This document shows positions 40,407 to 52,991 of a stretch of DNA of 64,000 nt, one piece after another. The stretch's first letter is position 1. The number at the start of each line of letters is the position of its first letter. Where the stretch lies: assembly GCA_030063045.1 (NCBI GenBank), contig JAQSEB010000117.1, positions 310,001 to 374,000 of the forward strand, written 5' to 3'. Both the position numbers and the translations under genes were made by a program. Origin of the DNA: Pratylenchus scribneri (Eukaryota > Nematoda > Chromadorea > Rhabditida > Pratylenchidae). The notes beneath the pieces are model-generated. The model did no database searches. It saw only the letters and a list, made by a program, of their open reading frames with translations, and was not told where the DNA came from.

Positions 40407-41072
40407 TCTTAAAATTTTAATAGAAGTATACAATGTTTTTAAATGTTTGAACAATCTTAATCATTTCGCATTAACCCTTTATAACTGTTGGATTTGGGGA
40501 GTAAATTTGCATGCAAGCTATTATTTGTTCGTAAAAATTGCGGTTGGGGTGAATTGGAGGCGGAAACAATCCAAATCCAAGGTGAAAGAAACCAAGTAAA
40601 TTGAGTGGGGGTGGTGGGAATTCAAAGAGTCTGAATGAATAAATAATCATCAAAGACACCAACAATCAAAATGCTTGACCAATAAAGGATAAGAACAAGC
40701 AGAGCAGGGGATAGCCAAATTTATGGTAAAGTATACATTGAAATCAAATATCTATAGCTAATTATAATTAGGTATTGTTCCTTTACCTTTACTCAAATTT
40801 CCCTTCCTAAACCCTAATTAAGTACACATGGAATTCAACAATTATACCCAACATATTTGCCGAACCAAAAAAACATTCACAAAATTTATTTATTACAAAA
40901 AATAATACAATATATTTATCAATGATTTACAACAAAATGCAATGACAATTAGGGAGACAATATGAAGATGAGATGGAGGAATATTTATACAATACAATTA
41001 TTGATGAGAATATGGGGGATTATCACATGGGTTTCTGCCTTCTTTGCTGCTTCTTCATCAGTCCTTGTCGCA
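40407..41072. other. Intergenic, no firm gene
   Basis: Between IPO7 and the phosphatase 3' end. A 64-codon minus frame at 40471-40665 with a Pro/Phe-rich sequence lacks a start ATG at its limit and domain support. It probably contains the IPO7 promoter. Confidence 0.4.
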
Positions 41073-42275
41073 TCAGTGAAGTTGAGCGTCATCCGTGGGA
41101 GCGAAGATGTGGAACGTGCATTGAAGGTCCGCGCTAACTTGCATTGTCGCTCCGGCGTTGTTGTACTTGGCCATATAGTGAGGTGCAGAGAAGAGGGTGA
41201 TGAGTCGACGATCGGCGAAGAATTCGGCCCCATCCTGGACAACCTGCAAATTAAGATGGGAATGTAAAATGAATAGTAAAATGCATAAAAATAACCAACC
41301 TGATGAGCTCGGACAATCAAGTCGATATCCAATTGCTTGAGTGTGCGCCTGACGAGATCCTCACCGAACATGACGCTTGCTCCTGAAATAAAAAAAGTAA
41401 AAATTGGTAAATGAAATCCAAAAACTAATTCATTACCTCGAGTGCTCGGCACAGTGCCCTTGATTCCTTGTTCCGGATCCGCCCACAGCAAGTCGAGTTC
41501 TGCGCATGGCCGACGGGCGTCGTAATCTGTTGCTGGACGTTTGAGTTGACGAAGTTGCTGCAGACTTTGAATCCGTTCAGAGATGCCACCGTGCATACCT
41601 GAAATTTTGGGAGTTTAGTAGATAAATTAAATAGAAAATAAACTCACAGAGAATTCTGCCTCCGACGAGAGCGGAGAATGGCAGCCAGGAGAAGGCATGA
41701 TTGAAGGCCATGAACAGGGATTGACCATCTCCTCGATAGCGTCGTTGTAGCTCGTGCCGGAATCCGTAGTGGCGGTTGATGTTGCTGCACTCGTGATTGC
41801 CTCGCAGTAGGAAGATGTTGTTCGGGTATCGCACTTTGTAGGCCAGCAGCAACACGGCAGTCTCAATACTTTGTCGCCCTCTGTCAACGTAGTCTGAAAA
41901 AGTGGGAAAAATTATTATTGATCTTTAAATGGCTTATTTTTTACCTCCAAGGAAGAGATAGTTCTTTGTTGGTGGGAATCCGAGTCGTGCAAAAATCCGC
42001 ATCAGGTCCGCAAATTGGCCGTGGATGTCGCCGCATATGATGACAGGTGGTTGGAGCTCGACCATGGCTGATTGGCTTTGAAGAACTTCGATCACAGTAT
42101 TGCACAGCGCCTTGATTTCCGAAGCATCGACCTGAAATTTAATTTTCATTATTGATTTGAAAGAATTTTTGATAAATTTAAAACTGACCAGTGACGTGAA
42201 ACGTTGAGCATTGCACAGGAAGATTCGTTCGATGATTGTGTCCACTTCTTGCAGGTTGAGTTTTTGCTGCGCCAT
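41073..42275 (-). CDS. Divergent PP1-type Ser/Thr phosphatase
   Basis: Six coding exons from ATG at 42275 ([18 protein letters not shown]) to TGA at 41073. Metal and catalytic motifs of the PPP family are intact: [20 protein letters not shown] preceded by [33 protein letters not shown] and [15 protein letters not shown]. The C-terminal loop that in PP1 reads SAPNYCGEFDNAG here reads [13 protein letters not shown]. The Asn, Cys, Gly, Glu, Phe and Asp of that loop are all changed. It lacks the long C-terminal tail of canonical PP1. Nematodes carry many diverged, often germline-specific PP1 copies, and this is probably one. The exons are more GC-rich than neighbouring genes. It diverges from the CAAX-protein gene with 507 bp between starts. 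Confidence 0.9.
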
Positions 42276-42782
42276 GATGTCCGCTTTGGTCCCGACGTTG
42301 ATGAGTTGTTTGCAGGAAATGAGTTGATATTCGTTGATGGTTTGAAGTGCTCGGCTGGTGATTGAGAAATGACTGAAACTTGGAAATTGTTCGCTTTTAT
42401 AGTGGCGTGCGCGTGCGTCACGTTTTCATTTTTCATGTATGAAAATTAATAAATAAAAACTAACTTGGAATACTGTATGGAAAAATCAATAAATCAGCGT
42501 CTTTTTTTTCTCCATTTCCTTCGCATCATTGGCATTACAAAGCAAAGGAAAAAAATAAAGATTTTTCTTATCATAATTTTAATTTTTAATTAAATAGTAG
42601 TACTCCAAGAGCCCACATCACTCATTCATACAGTCCATGCCAAAATTTTATTGCTAATCCGCATGTGTTTTTTTTAATGTTCTTAAAAATTCTAATAATT
42701 TTTATCCACAGCAAATACCAAATTAAAAGACAAAACTAATAAAACAAATAATTTTTAATAAATCAATTCACTACTACAAATC

Positions 42783-44770
42783 ATGTCGTCCATCGAGCAG
42801 CAAGATGAGCAAATAGTCCAGGAAATTGTCGGCCAAGTCATGAATGTCACACTTGGTAATATTTGCATAATTCTTAACTATTCACTTCATTTTTAAGATG
42901 ATGGAAATGTCGGAAAACTTGATGACCATCATAACAATTCTTCACCAAAGTTGAACAACGACGAAAGCATTGCACTTGAGGTTTCAAATTTGAATGCTTG
43001 CGATGTTTCGACTGATTACACCGATTCGGAGGAAGCCAACAAGAAGGACGATTCACTGCATTCACCGAAAGAAGAGAAACAACAGGTTAGCGCATTGAAT
43101 TGAGATTTGCTAACTTCTAGAAACCTTAAGAATAAGGGAAAAAACCTAAAGATTTAGGAGGACAAGAAACCTTAAGATTTAAGGGACAAGAAACCTTAAG
43201 ATTTAGGAGGAAAAGAAACCTTGAGATTTAAGAGGACAAGAAACCTTAAGATTTAGGAGGAAAAGAAACCTTAAGATTTAGGAGGAAAAGAAACCTTGAG
43301 ATTTAAGAGGACAAGAAACCTTAAGATTTAGGAGGAAAAGAAACCTTAAGATTTAGGAGGAAAAGAAACCTTAAGATTTAGGAGGAAAAGAAACCTTAAG
43401 AAGGGCAAAAAACCTTAAGATTTTTTGCTATTTAGATGAACATTTCATCAGTGTCAGAAGGCAAGAATGAGACTGCAGTGACCGCCAAGAGCTTTGGAGA
43501 CGACTCATCAGTGCTAGGAGGTAAGAACGACAAGGAAGTTTCTACGATGACCAACGGCATTGGAGATGAATCGGTAACGAATAAATACATTAAAAAGTAA
43601 AACCTCATTAAATTTGGTAACCTAGCGTCTTTTCATACCTCATTTTTTTAGTTCAATTAGTTTATTTCGACTAAAAATGTATTTTAGAATGCCTAAAAGT
43701 GGATAAAAACCAAGCCCGAAAAATACCATCCTCTGAGCGGATTCGAACCCACGACCTAAATTTTTTAAAGTTAAGGTCCACTCTAGGTCTAAATTTTTCA
43801 AAAAAAATTTTATATTGATCAATAAACATTTTTGAATATTTTCAGAGCCTTCCACATGATTCCGACAATTTGATGGACGAGGGGGTAGCCAAGAAGGAAG
43901 AATCATCGCCGCCATCACTCAAAGAAGAAGAAGATGGAAAGCAAAAGGTTTGAAAAATTTGCTTTAAACATTCATTGATAATTTGCTTCATTTTCAGAAG
44001 GACATTTCAATGCTGGAAGGCAATGGTGAAGTTCCTGCGATGACCACCACCACCACCAACGGCGTTGGAGAAGAATCGGTATTACCAAAAAACATATTTA
44101 ATTCTTTTAATTTGTGTTTTTAAGGATCTTCCATTCAATTCTACTGCTGGACAAAACGGCGGCGACCACTCCTCCTCGGCTCTTGAGGTGTCAAATCTTC
44201 TTGATGTTTCGGCGACTGATTCCGACGACAATTTGGAGAAATCCACGAAAACCGCAATACCACCAACGCCAAAAGAGGAAGAAAAGCGACCGGTAATTAT
44301 TTAATGATGATAATAGGTAATTTAATTAATTTCCTGTTTAGAAGGAGAAGGACATTTCAATGGTGGAAGACAACAAGAATGAAGTTCATGCGATGGTCAG
44401 CCAAAGCGGAGAAGAATCGGTAATTTTTTTGGAATTACATTTTAGAGGTGATCTTAAGGTTCTTTGGGGCCATCTTAAGTTTTTTGAACCATCTCTAAGG
44501 TTTTTTTGGACCATCTAAAGTTTTTCGACCAGCTTAAGGGTTTTGGAGCACATTAACAACAATTAATATTATTAAATATTTTAGGATCTCGCACCCAATT
44601 CTGCTGGTGGCCAAAACGACAATGATGATGGCAATGACAACATCATCAACAACAACGACATGGATTCGGACACAGCAGCAAATGGCGGTGGTGCTGAAGA
44701 AGGCAAAATCGAACCGAAGCAGCAGCCACCGCAAAAGACCAACAAGACCAAAATGTGCAGCGTTCTTTAA
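42783..44770 (+). CDS. Acidic modular protein with C-terminal CAAX box
   Basis: Eight exons from ATG at 42783 (MSSIEQQDEQIVQEIVGQVM) to TAA at 44768-44770, with phase-compatible GT-AG introns. The protein is rich in Asp, Glu, Ser, Asn and Lys, with no predicted fold. It is built from repeated exon pairs. One module reads KDISMLEGNGEVPAM...GVGEES or KDISMVEDNKNEVHAM...SGEES. The next reads DLPFNSTAGQNGGDHSS or DLAPNSAGGQNDNDDGND. Each ends on a splice site after GAATCG. The last residues are KTNKTKMCSVL, a basic patch plus CSVL. CSVL is a CAAX box whose final Leu predicts geranylgeranylation and membrane attachment. No signal peptide is present. Family not recognised. Repeated Ser/Glu sites suggest possible CK2 phosphorylation (inference). 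Confidence 0.75.
43118..43425 (+). repeat. 25-bp intronic minisatellite (about 12 units)
   Basis: Tandem GAAACCTTAAGATTTAGGAG followed by GAAAA, with variants GACAA and TTGAG. It fills an intron of the CAAX-protein gene. It ends just before the acceptor TTGCTATTTAG. Confidence 0.9.
43725..43760 (-). repeat. tRNA 3'-half-like fragment in intron
   Basis: The minus strand reads GGTCGTGGGTTCGAATCCGC, a box-B/T-arm motif, with no recognisable 5' half. It lies in an intron of the CAAX-protein gene and is probably a degraded tRNA or SINE piece. Confidence 0.4.
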
Positions 44771-45105
44771 GAAGTTGAAGGCGCCGGGACCATCAAAGAC
44801 GATGTGTGTGTCACTTGCGAATATCGATTGATTGACTAATTGACATGATGCCCCATAACTAATCAATATATTCATTAAATAATTTGTTTTTGTTTTGAGG
44901 CCAGCTTGTGCCTATTTTTAATTGTTTTTTTGACCTTCACCCCAAAATAATTTTATCGACGCATATTATTCATTTTATATCATGTTCGCATTTTCAACAC
45001 ACCGATAAAAATAAATTTAAAGTCTATTTTTTGTTGGTTAAGATGTCAAATTTTCGTTAATTATTTTTAGTAGAAATTTCCAAATTTTTATCCATAATTT
45101 TTCTG

Positions 45106-47715
<2,610 letters not shown>

Positions 47716-47952
47716 ATATATTCTATTTATATTCCCATAAATCATTTGTAAATAAATAAAAAAAATATATATATTATATTTCAATTTTATCACCAATAAA
47801 AGAATAAAATCTCATCAGAAAATAATTTGCGGAAATAATTCCAAATTTGGATAGAGAGAATTAATTATAATGCAATTTGATTGGGGAAGGAATGAAGAAT
47901 TGTGGTTGGGAAATAGCACAAAAGTATGTTGTTCTTGATTAGCCAAAATGTT

Positions 47953-49547
47953 TCATTCATTCTTCCTCTCTCCATTTTTGCATTCCGTTGACGATTTTTG
48001 ACTATTTTCTGAGAGTCTTTCCCAAGAATTTGAATTACTATCCGATTGGGCTTCTTCTCCTTCGCCTTCAATTTGTTCATCTTTCCGGGTATTTTGCTCT
48101 TCCTCCTCTTCTTCTTCATCTTCGTCCATATTTTGCTGCTCTTCATCTTCTGCTGTGCTCGATCCATCTTCTTCTCCAGCAATTTCATCTTAAATTATTA
48201 AAGAATTTTAAAATAGATTTTTTATATTTTTACCTTTTGACTGAATAAGTTGCCTTTTTTCTTCATCTTCCTCCTCTTCTTCGTCCTTTGTTCCTTTATG
48301 ACTTTTCTTCTCCTCTTTTTGATCATTTTTGGCAAAGAAGCCGCCGGGCGTATATTCCTTAATTTTATAAAATTAAATATTTTGTTAAATCAACTCACAA
48401 AAATCAGAATTACAATTAAAATATTAGAATAATTAATTATTACTCACGTATGTGTAAAAAGGCTGAAAACTTTCGAAGAAGCCGCAATCTTCCATTAAAT
48501 TTGGCAAAATCCATAAATGATGTCGACCCAAAGTGAACAGCCAAATCAATGCATATAAAATTGTACGGGCTAAAAATAAATTAAATTATTAATTTTTAAA
48601 TAATTTTTTATTACCAAGTGCAACGCCAAGCAATAATCCGAAGAGGCCAATTCCAGTGACTAAAATAAATTTATTTTAATATATTTTTTTAAATTAACCA
48701 GAAAGATAATAAACGACAAGACGCAACCATTCAGGCCATAATGGAAATAAGCATCCACCAATTGTTCCAAAAACAATTAAAATTCCAACGCATTTTTTCC
48801 AGAATGGTGTCGGATCGAAAACCCAAGCGTAGACGTCATTTGTGTCAATTTCGAATGTTTGAATTTCGTTAAAAACCAATTTCACCTTCTTCTTTTTCTT
48901 CTTATCCTCTTCCTTTTAAATGTTTTATTTTATTGAATTATTTCATCAAATTTCAATAACCTGCTGATCGCCACTTTTCTCTTCGTTTGGCTCCTCTTCT
49001 CCTCGATTTTTCTCTTTTTTGCTCGTCTTCGGTGATTTGCTCACATCTCGACTTTTTTCGGGTTTCAACTCTTGGCTTTTGTCCTTTTTCTTCAACACAA
49101 TTTTCCTCGCACGGAAAAAGAGGCCTTTGTCCAATAAAATTTGCAAAAATTCCTCTGCATCCGTTTTATCGGCGAATTTTGGTGTTTTTGCCTTCTCGCC
49201 ATATTTCTTCGAATCAACCAACAAATCGACAGCCTTTTTTCCTGCAAAATCAAAAAATATTACTCATCTCGTTAGGAAAAAAATTTACCAGAAAAATAAT
49301 GAACTTCATTCCCATCAAAAATTGTTGTATTTGTCGGACAATTGAATCGCACAAATCGAGCAATCTGAAAATAAAACAAATTCAAAAATAATTTAAAAAA
49401 CCCACAGCATCTTCCTCCTTTGTTAATTTATTGGAATTCTCACTGGAGGCTGCAGCACCCTTCTAAATTAGTTTATTTTATTAATTTAATTTATTAGATT
49501 AAATTAACCTTGGCCAATTTATCTTTTTTCTTCTTTTTGTCGCTCAT
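47953..49547 (-). CDS. sec-62: SEC62 translocation protein
   Basis: Exons from ATG at 49547 (MSDKKKKKKDKLAKKG) to TGA at 47953. The Lys-rich start is followed by IARFVRFNCPTNTTIFDGN and VHYFSGKKAVDLL, the Sec62 N-domain. A charged linker comes next. VYAWVFDPTPFWKKCVGILI leads into two membrane helices (TGIGLFGLLLGVALART and ILYALIWLFTLGRHH), then LWILPNLMEDCGFFESFQP. The C-terminal tail is strongly acidic. SEC62 works with SEC61/SEC63 in post-translational import into the ER. It lies convergent with membralin, 237 bp apart, and divergent from ETHE1 with 396 bp between starts. Confidence 0.93.
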
Positions 49548-49943
49548 TTCAATTTTATAAATTTGGAATTTTCTGAAATTGTTTTAAAATGAAAATAAAT
49601 CAACTTTTCCATTATCAAATCCCATCAAAAATATGCCAGTTTAATCTTCATAATTTTGTATCCTATTTTATAAAACAATGCGTGGCTTTTAATTTACGTG
49701 TAGACTGGGAATTTTAAAGCATGATGCGACTGACGTGGTTGGTTTTTCTTCACGTACAAAAACGGAAAAAAGGAAAAGCTAAGCTAAAAAAATCGAATTT
49801 AATTAATTGGGATTTATTGTCATAAAGCAAAATGCCAATATAATTGCAATTTAAATAAATATGAATTGCCCTCTTTTTTCTTTCATAGTTTTTTTGACAA
49901 ACTTTTTAATCAATTTCTCATTTTTGTTCTACATCAATCAATT

Positions 49944-51043
49944 ATGAGTTTGTTGCCTAATTTTCGTCAGGTAAAAATAAATAATAAAAAAAAATAAAAA
50001 ATCAATATTTTCAGCTTTTTGATCAAGTTTCCAACACATTTACATACATTTTGAGTTGTTCAATAACGAGGCAAGCAATTATCATTGATCCGGTGCTAGA
50101 AAATGTTGACAGAGATGCAAAGGTTCCAAAATATTTTGCTTAATAAATCCAATAAATTCATTTTTCCAGTTAATTCGTGAACTTGGCCTCAATCCAATTT
50201 ATGGATTAAATACGCATGTTCATGCAGGTTATTTCATTTAAATCAGCCGAAATAATTATTTTCATTAGATCATGTTACGGGGACAGGCAAAATGAAGAAA
50301 GCTGAATATTTTCCACAAATGAAATCCATTATCTCAAAAAATGCGGGCGCAAAAGCAGGTAAAAATGTTTAAATTATTCGAAATAAATTCTCCTTTTAAT
50401 TAATTAATTTAGATATTTTCGTGAAACATGGCGATGTGATTAAATATGGGAATGGAATGGAATTAGAAGTCAGGGAAACTCCAGGACATACGGCAGGTTG
50501 GAATTGGATTTTAAATCACAAAAAATTCATCAATTTAGGATGCCTCACTTTTGTTTGCCATCGGCATAAAATGGCATTCACCGGCGATGCACTTTTGATT
50601 CGGGGCTGTGGCCGAACTGATTTTCAACAAGGAAATGCAAGAAAATTGTACCAATCTGTGCACAACCAAATATTCACTTTGCCAAATGATTATTTTCTTT
50701 TCCCGGCACACGGTTGGCGACAAATTGGATGAATTTTTGGATTATTTTTGTTAATCAAAAATAGATTATATGGGCAGAATGGTCACAACGGTGGAGGAGG
50801 AACGGCAATTCAACCCGAGATTGACCAAAAGTGAAGATGAATTTGTGAAACTGATGAATTCTCTCAAATTGCCTTACCCAAAACGAATTGGTAATAAAAG
50901 TGGGAATAATTCATCAATCATCAAATAATTCATTTTCAGATAAATCAGTGCCTGCAAATTTGGTTTGTGGAATTTCCGAATTGATGGATGACCAATTGAG
51001 AGAGAAAATATTTTGTCCCGGTTCAAGCTGTCAAGCGGCATAA
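49944..51043 (+). CDS. ethe-1: Persulfide dioxygenase ETHE1
   Basis: Exons from ATG at 49944 (MSLLPNFRQ) to TAA at 51041-51043. It is a metallo-beta-lactamase-fold iron enzyme that oxidises glutathione persulfide in mitochondrial sulfide breakdown. Visible motifs are [40 protein letters not shown] (iron-binding His and Asp), [29 protein letters not shown] and FPAHDYMGR. It ends [10 protein letters not shown]. Length matches the family. No clear mitochondrial presequence is seen at the chosen ATG, so an upstream exon or weak targeting is possible. The intron after GHTAG starts GTTGGA and its acceptor is TTTAG/GATGC. Confidence 0.93.
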
Positions 51044-51309
51044 ATAAACACATTTTGTGATGAATTTTCCATTCATTTGCTCAATTTTAATTTAAATAAA
51101 TAAATAAAACAATAAAAAATATTCAAATTAATTCCTTCATTTTTATGCAATTCCAATATTTTGCATTGGATTTGGATATCCAAATGCTAAAATGTGAACG
51201 TCGTTGAATAAAAGTAATTCATTTGCCCCCTCCCAATCGATTTTGTCCAATTCCAAATTATAAATCAATTTTTTGTTTATTACTCCCTCCTTTTTTGTAG
51301 CACATTCCT

Positions 51310-51603
51310 TCAAATTTTCTGTTTAAATTTCAATAAAATTTTGGCTACCGCTTCGACGGTCAAATTCCCATTTGGACCATTTTCATTCCACGGGACTTCA
51401 ATTTGAAAACTTCCATCAGAAATTGTTTTATTTGCCTTAAGATCAATCATTGTTTCATTTACCACTTTTGTGGGTTCAAAATTTAATGTTCGAATTGAAG
51501 GCGAAGGACATGGCTCCATTTCAGAAAAAAGCCTTCCTTTCAGAATTTTGTTGGAGGTAATAAAAGTGAAAAGGAGAAGAAAAGGAATTAAAAGAATTTG
51601 CAT
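51310..51603 (-). CDS. Small putative secreted glycoprotein
   Basis: Frame from ATG at 51603 (MQILLIPFLLLFTFITSNK, a clear signal peptide) to a stop at 51310, 97 residues. The mature part begins with ILKGRLFSEMEPCPSPSIRT and has three N-glycosylation sequons (NET, NKT, NLT). Only one cysteine is visible in it, so a disulfide-rich peptide is unlikely. The frame is open for 52 more codons upstream without an ATG better than 51603. No family recognised. It could be one exon of a longer gene. Confidence 0.45.
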   Translation of the reverse strand: MQILLIPFLLLFTFITSNKILKGRLFSEMEPCPSPSIRTLNFEPTKVVNETMIDLKANKTISDGSFQIEVPWNENGPNGNLTVEAVAKILLKFKQKI

Positions 51604-52019
51604 TGGACCAAAAGGATGGATTTGGCCAAATGAATTTGGGAGAATAGGGGGTGGATTGATATTGCTGTTGGCATCCATCCCCAATCCATCGTTGATCAAT
51701 AAATAGATGGATGGTTGGTGAACTGCATCACAATGGCTTCTGTGATCGGCGGACAACAAACCAAAAAAGGATTAAATAGATGAGAAGAAATATTTGGTGA
51801 ATGAAATAATGTAATTAAATTCCAGAGGGTATTTTGTACAAAAAACATTAAAAAAGATTAAAGGAAAGGGGAATTGCTTTGATCTAATGTTAGCAGGAAA
51901 CTGTATTCTGAGCATCTGTGTCTTTGGTTGTATCTTGTATTCTGAGTAAAATGTGCAAACATTTATGAAAAGGGAAACAAATAATTAATTTCGCCTCCAA
52001 ACAATGTGCCTGTTTCGCG

Positions 52020-52716
52020 AACTTTTTCCAGAATAACACTAAAAAATCAGAATTGTTTCCAGAAAACACAAAAAATCAGAATCTTTTCGGAAAATACAAA
52101 AAATCAGAATTCTTTCCGGAAAACACAAAAAATCAGAATTGTTTCCAGAAAACACAAAAAATCAGAATTCTTTCCGGAAAACATAAAAAATCAGAATTGT
52201 TTCCGGAAAACACAAAAAATCAGAATTGTTTCCGGAAAACACAAAAAATCAGAATTGTTTCCGGAAAACACAAAAAATCAGAATTGTTTCCGGAAAACAC
52301 AAAAAATCAGAATTGTTTCCAGAAAACACAAAAAATCAGAATTCTTTCCGGAAAACACAAAAAATCAGAATTGTTTCCGGAAAACACAAAAAATCAGAAT
52401 TGTTTCCGGAAAACACAAAAAATCAGAATTCTTTCCGGAAAACACAAAAAATCAGAATCTTTCCGGAAAACACAAAAAATCAGAATCTTTCCGGAAAACA
52501 CAAAAATCATAATTCTTTCCGGAAAACACAAAAAATCAGAATTCTTTCCGGAAAACACAAAAAATCAGAATCTTTCCGGAAAACACAAAAAATCAGAATC
52601 TTTCCGGAAAACACAAAAAATCATAATTCTTTCCGGAAAACACGAAAAATCAGAAGTTTCCGGAAAACACAAAAAATCAGAATTGTTCCGGAAAACACAA
52701 AAAATCAGAACTTTCT
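52020..52716 (+). repeat. 29-bp minisatellite array (about 24 units)
   Basis: Tandem AAAAATCAGAATTGTTTCCG followed by GAAAACACA, with variants TTCTTTCCGG and TTGTTTCCAG. Shorter units appear toward the right (AATCTTTCCGG). All three frames are open because the unit has no stop and is not a multiple of 3, so the long frames here are artefacts. Confidence 0.97.
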
Positions 52717-52991
52717 GAAATACCCGGTATTACATCTCTAATTAAATCAAACCACTCTTCCTTTTCCCCTATTGCATTTTTTGAGAAAACATTTTGTATT
52801 TTTTCAGTTTTATTTCATTGAATAAAAAAAGTTAATATTATATTATAATTAATAAATCAAAATTATGGGCTTTATAATTTTATAGAAGAATTCTCAAAAA
52901 AGACCAACAATAATATTTTTGATTAACAAAATAAATTAAAAGTAAAAAATATACAAAAATAATCACAAAATATTCGCATCATTCAAAATCA

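Noticed and set aside
40471..40665. Pro/Phe-rich minus ORF next to IPO7
   Set aside because: It begins at a TTG rather than ATG, has no homologue I recognise, and sits in a likely promoter.
52006..52741. Lys/Asn-rich open frames of up to 221 codons
   Set aside because: All three frames are open across the 29-bp array and share its period (29 residues per three units).
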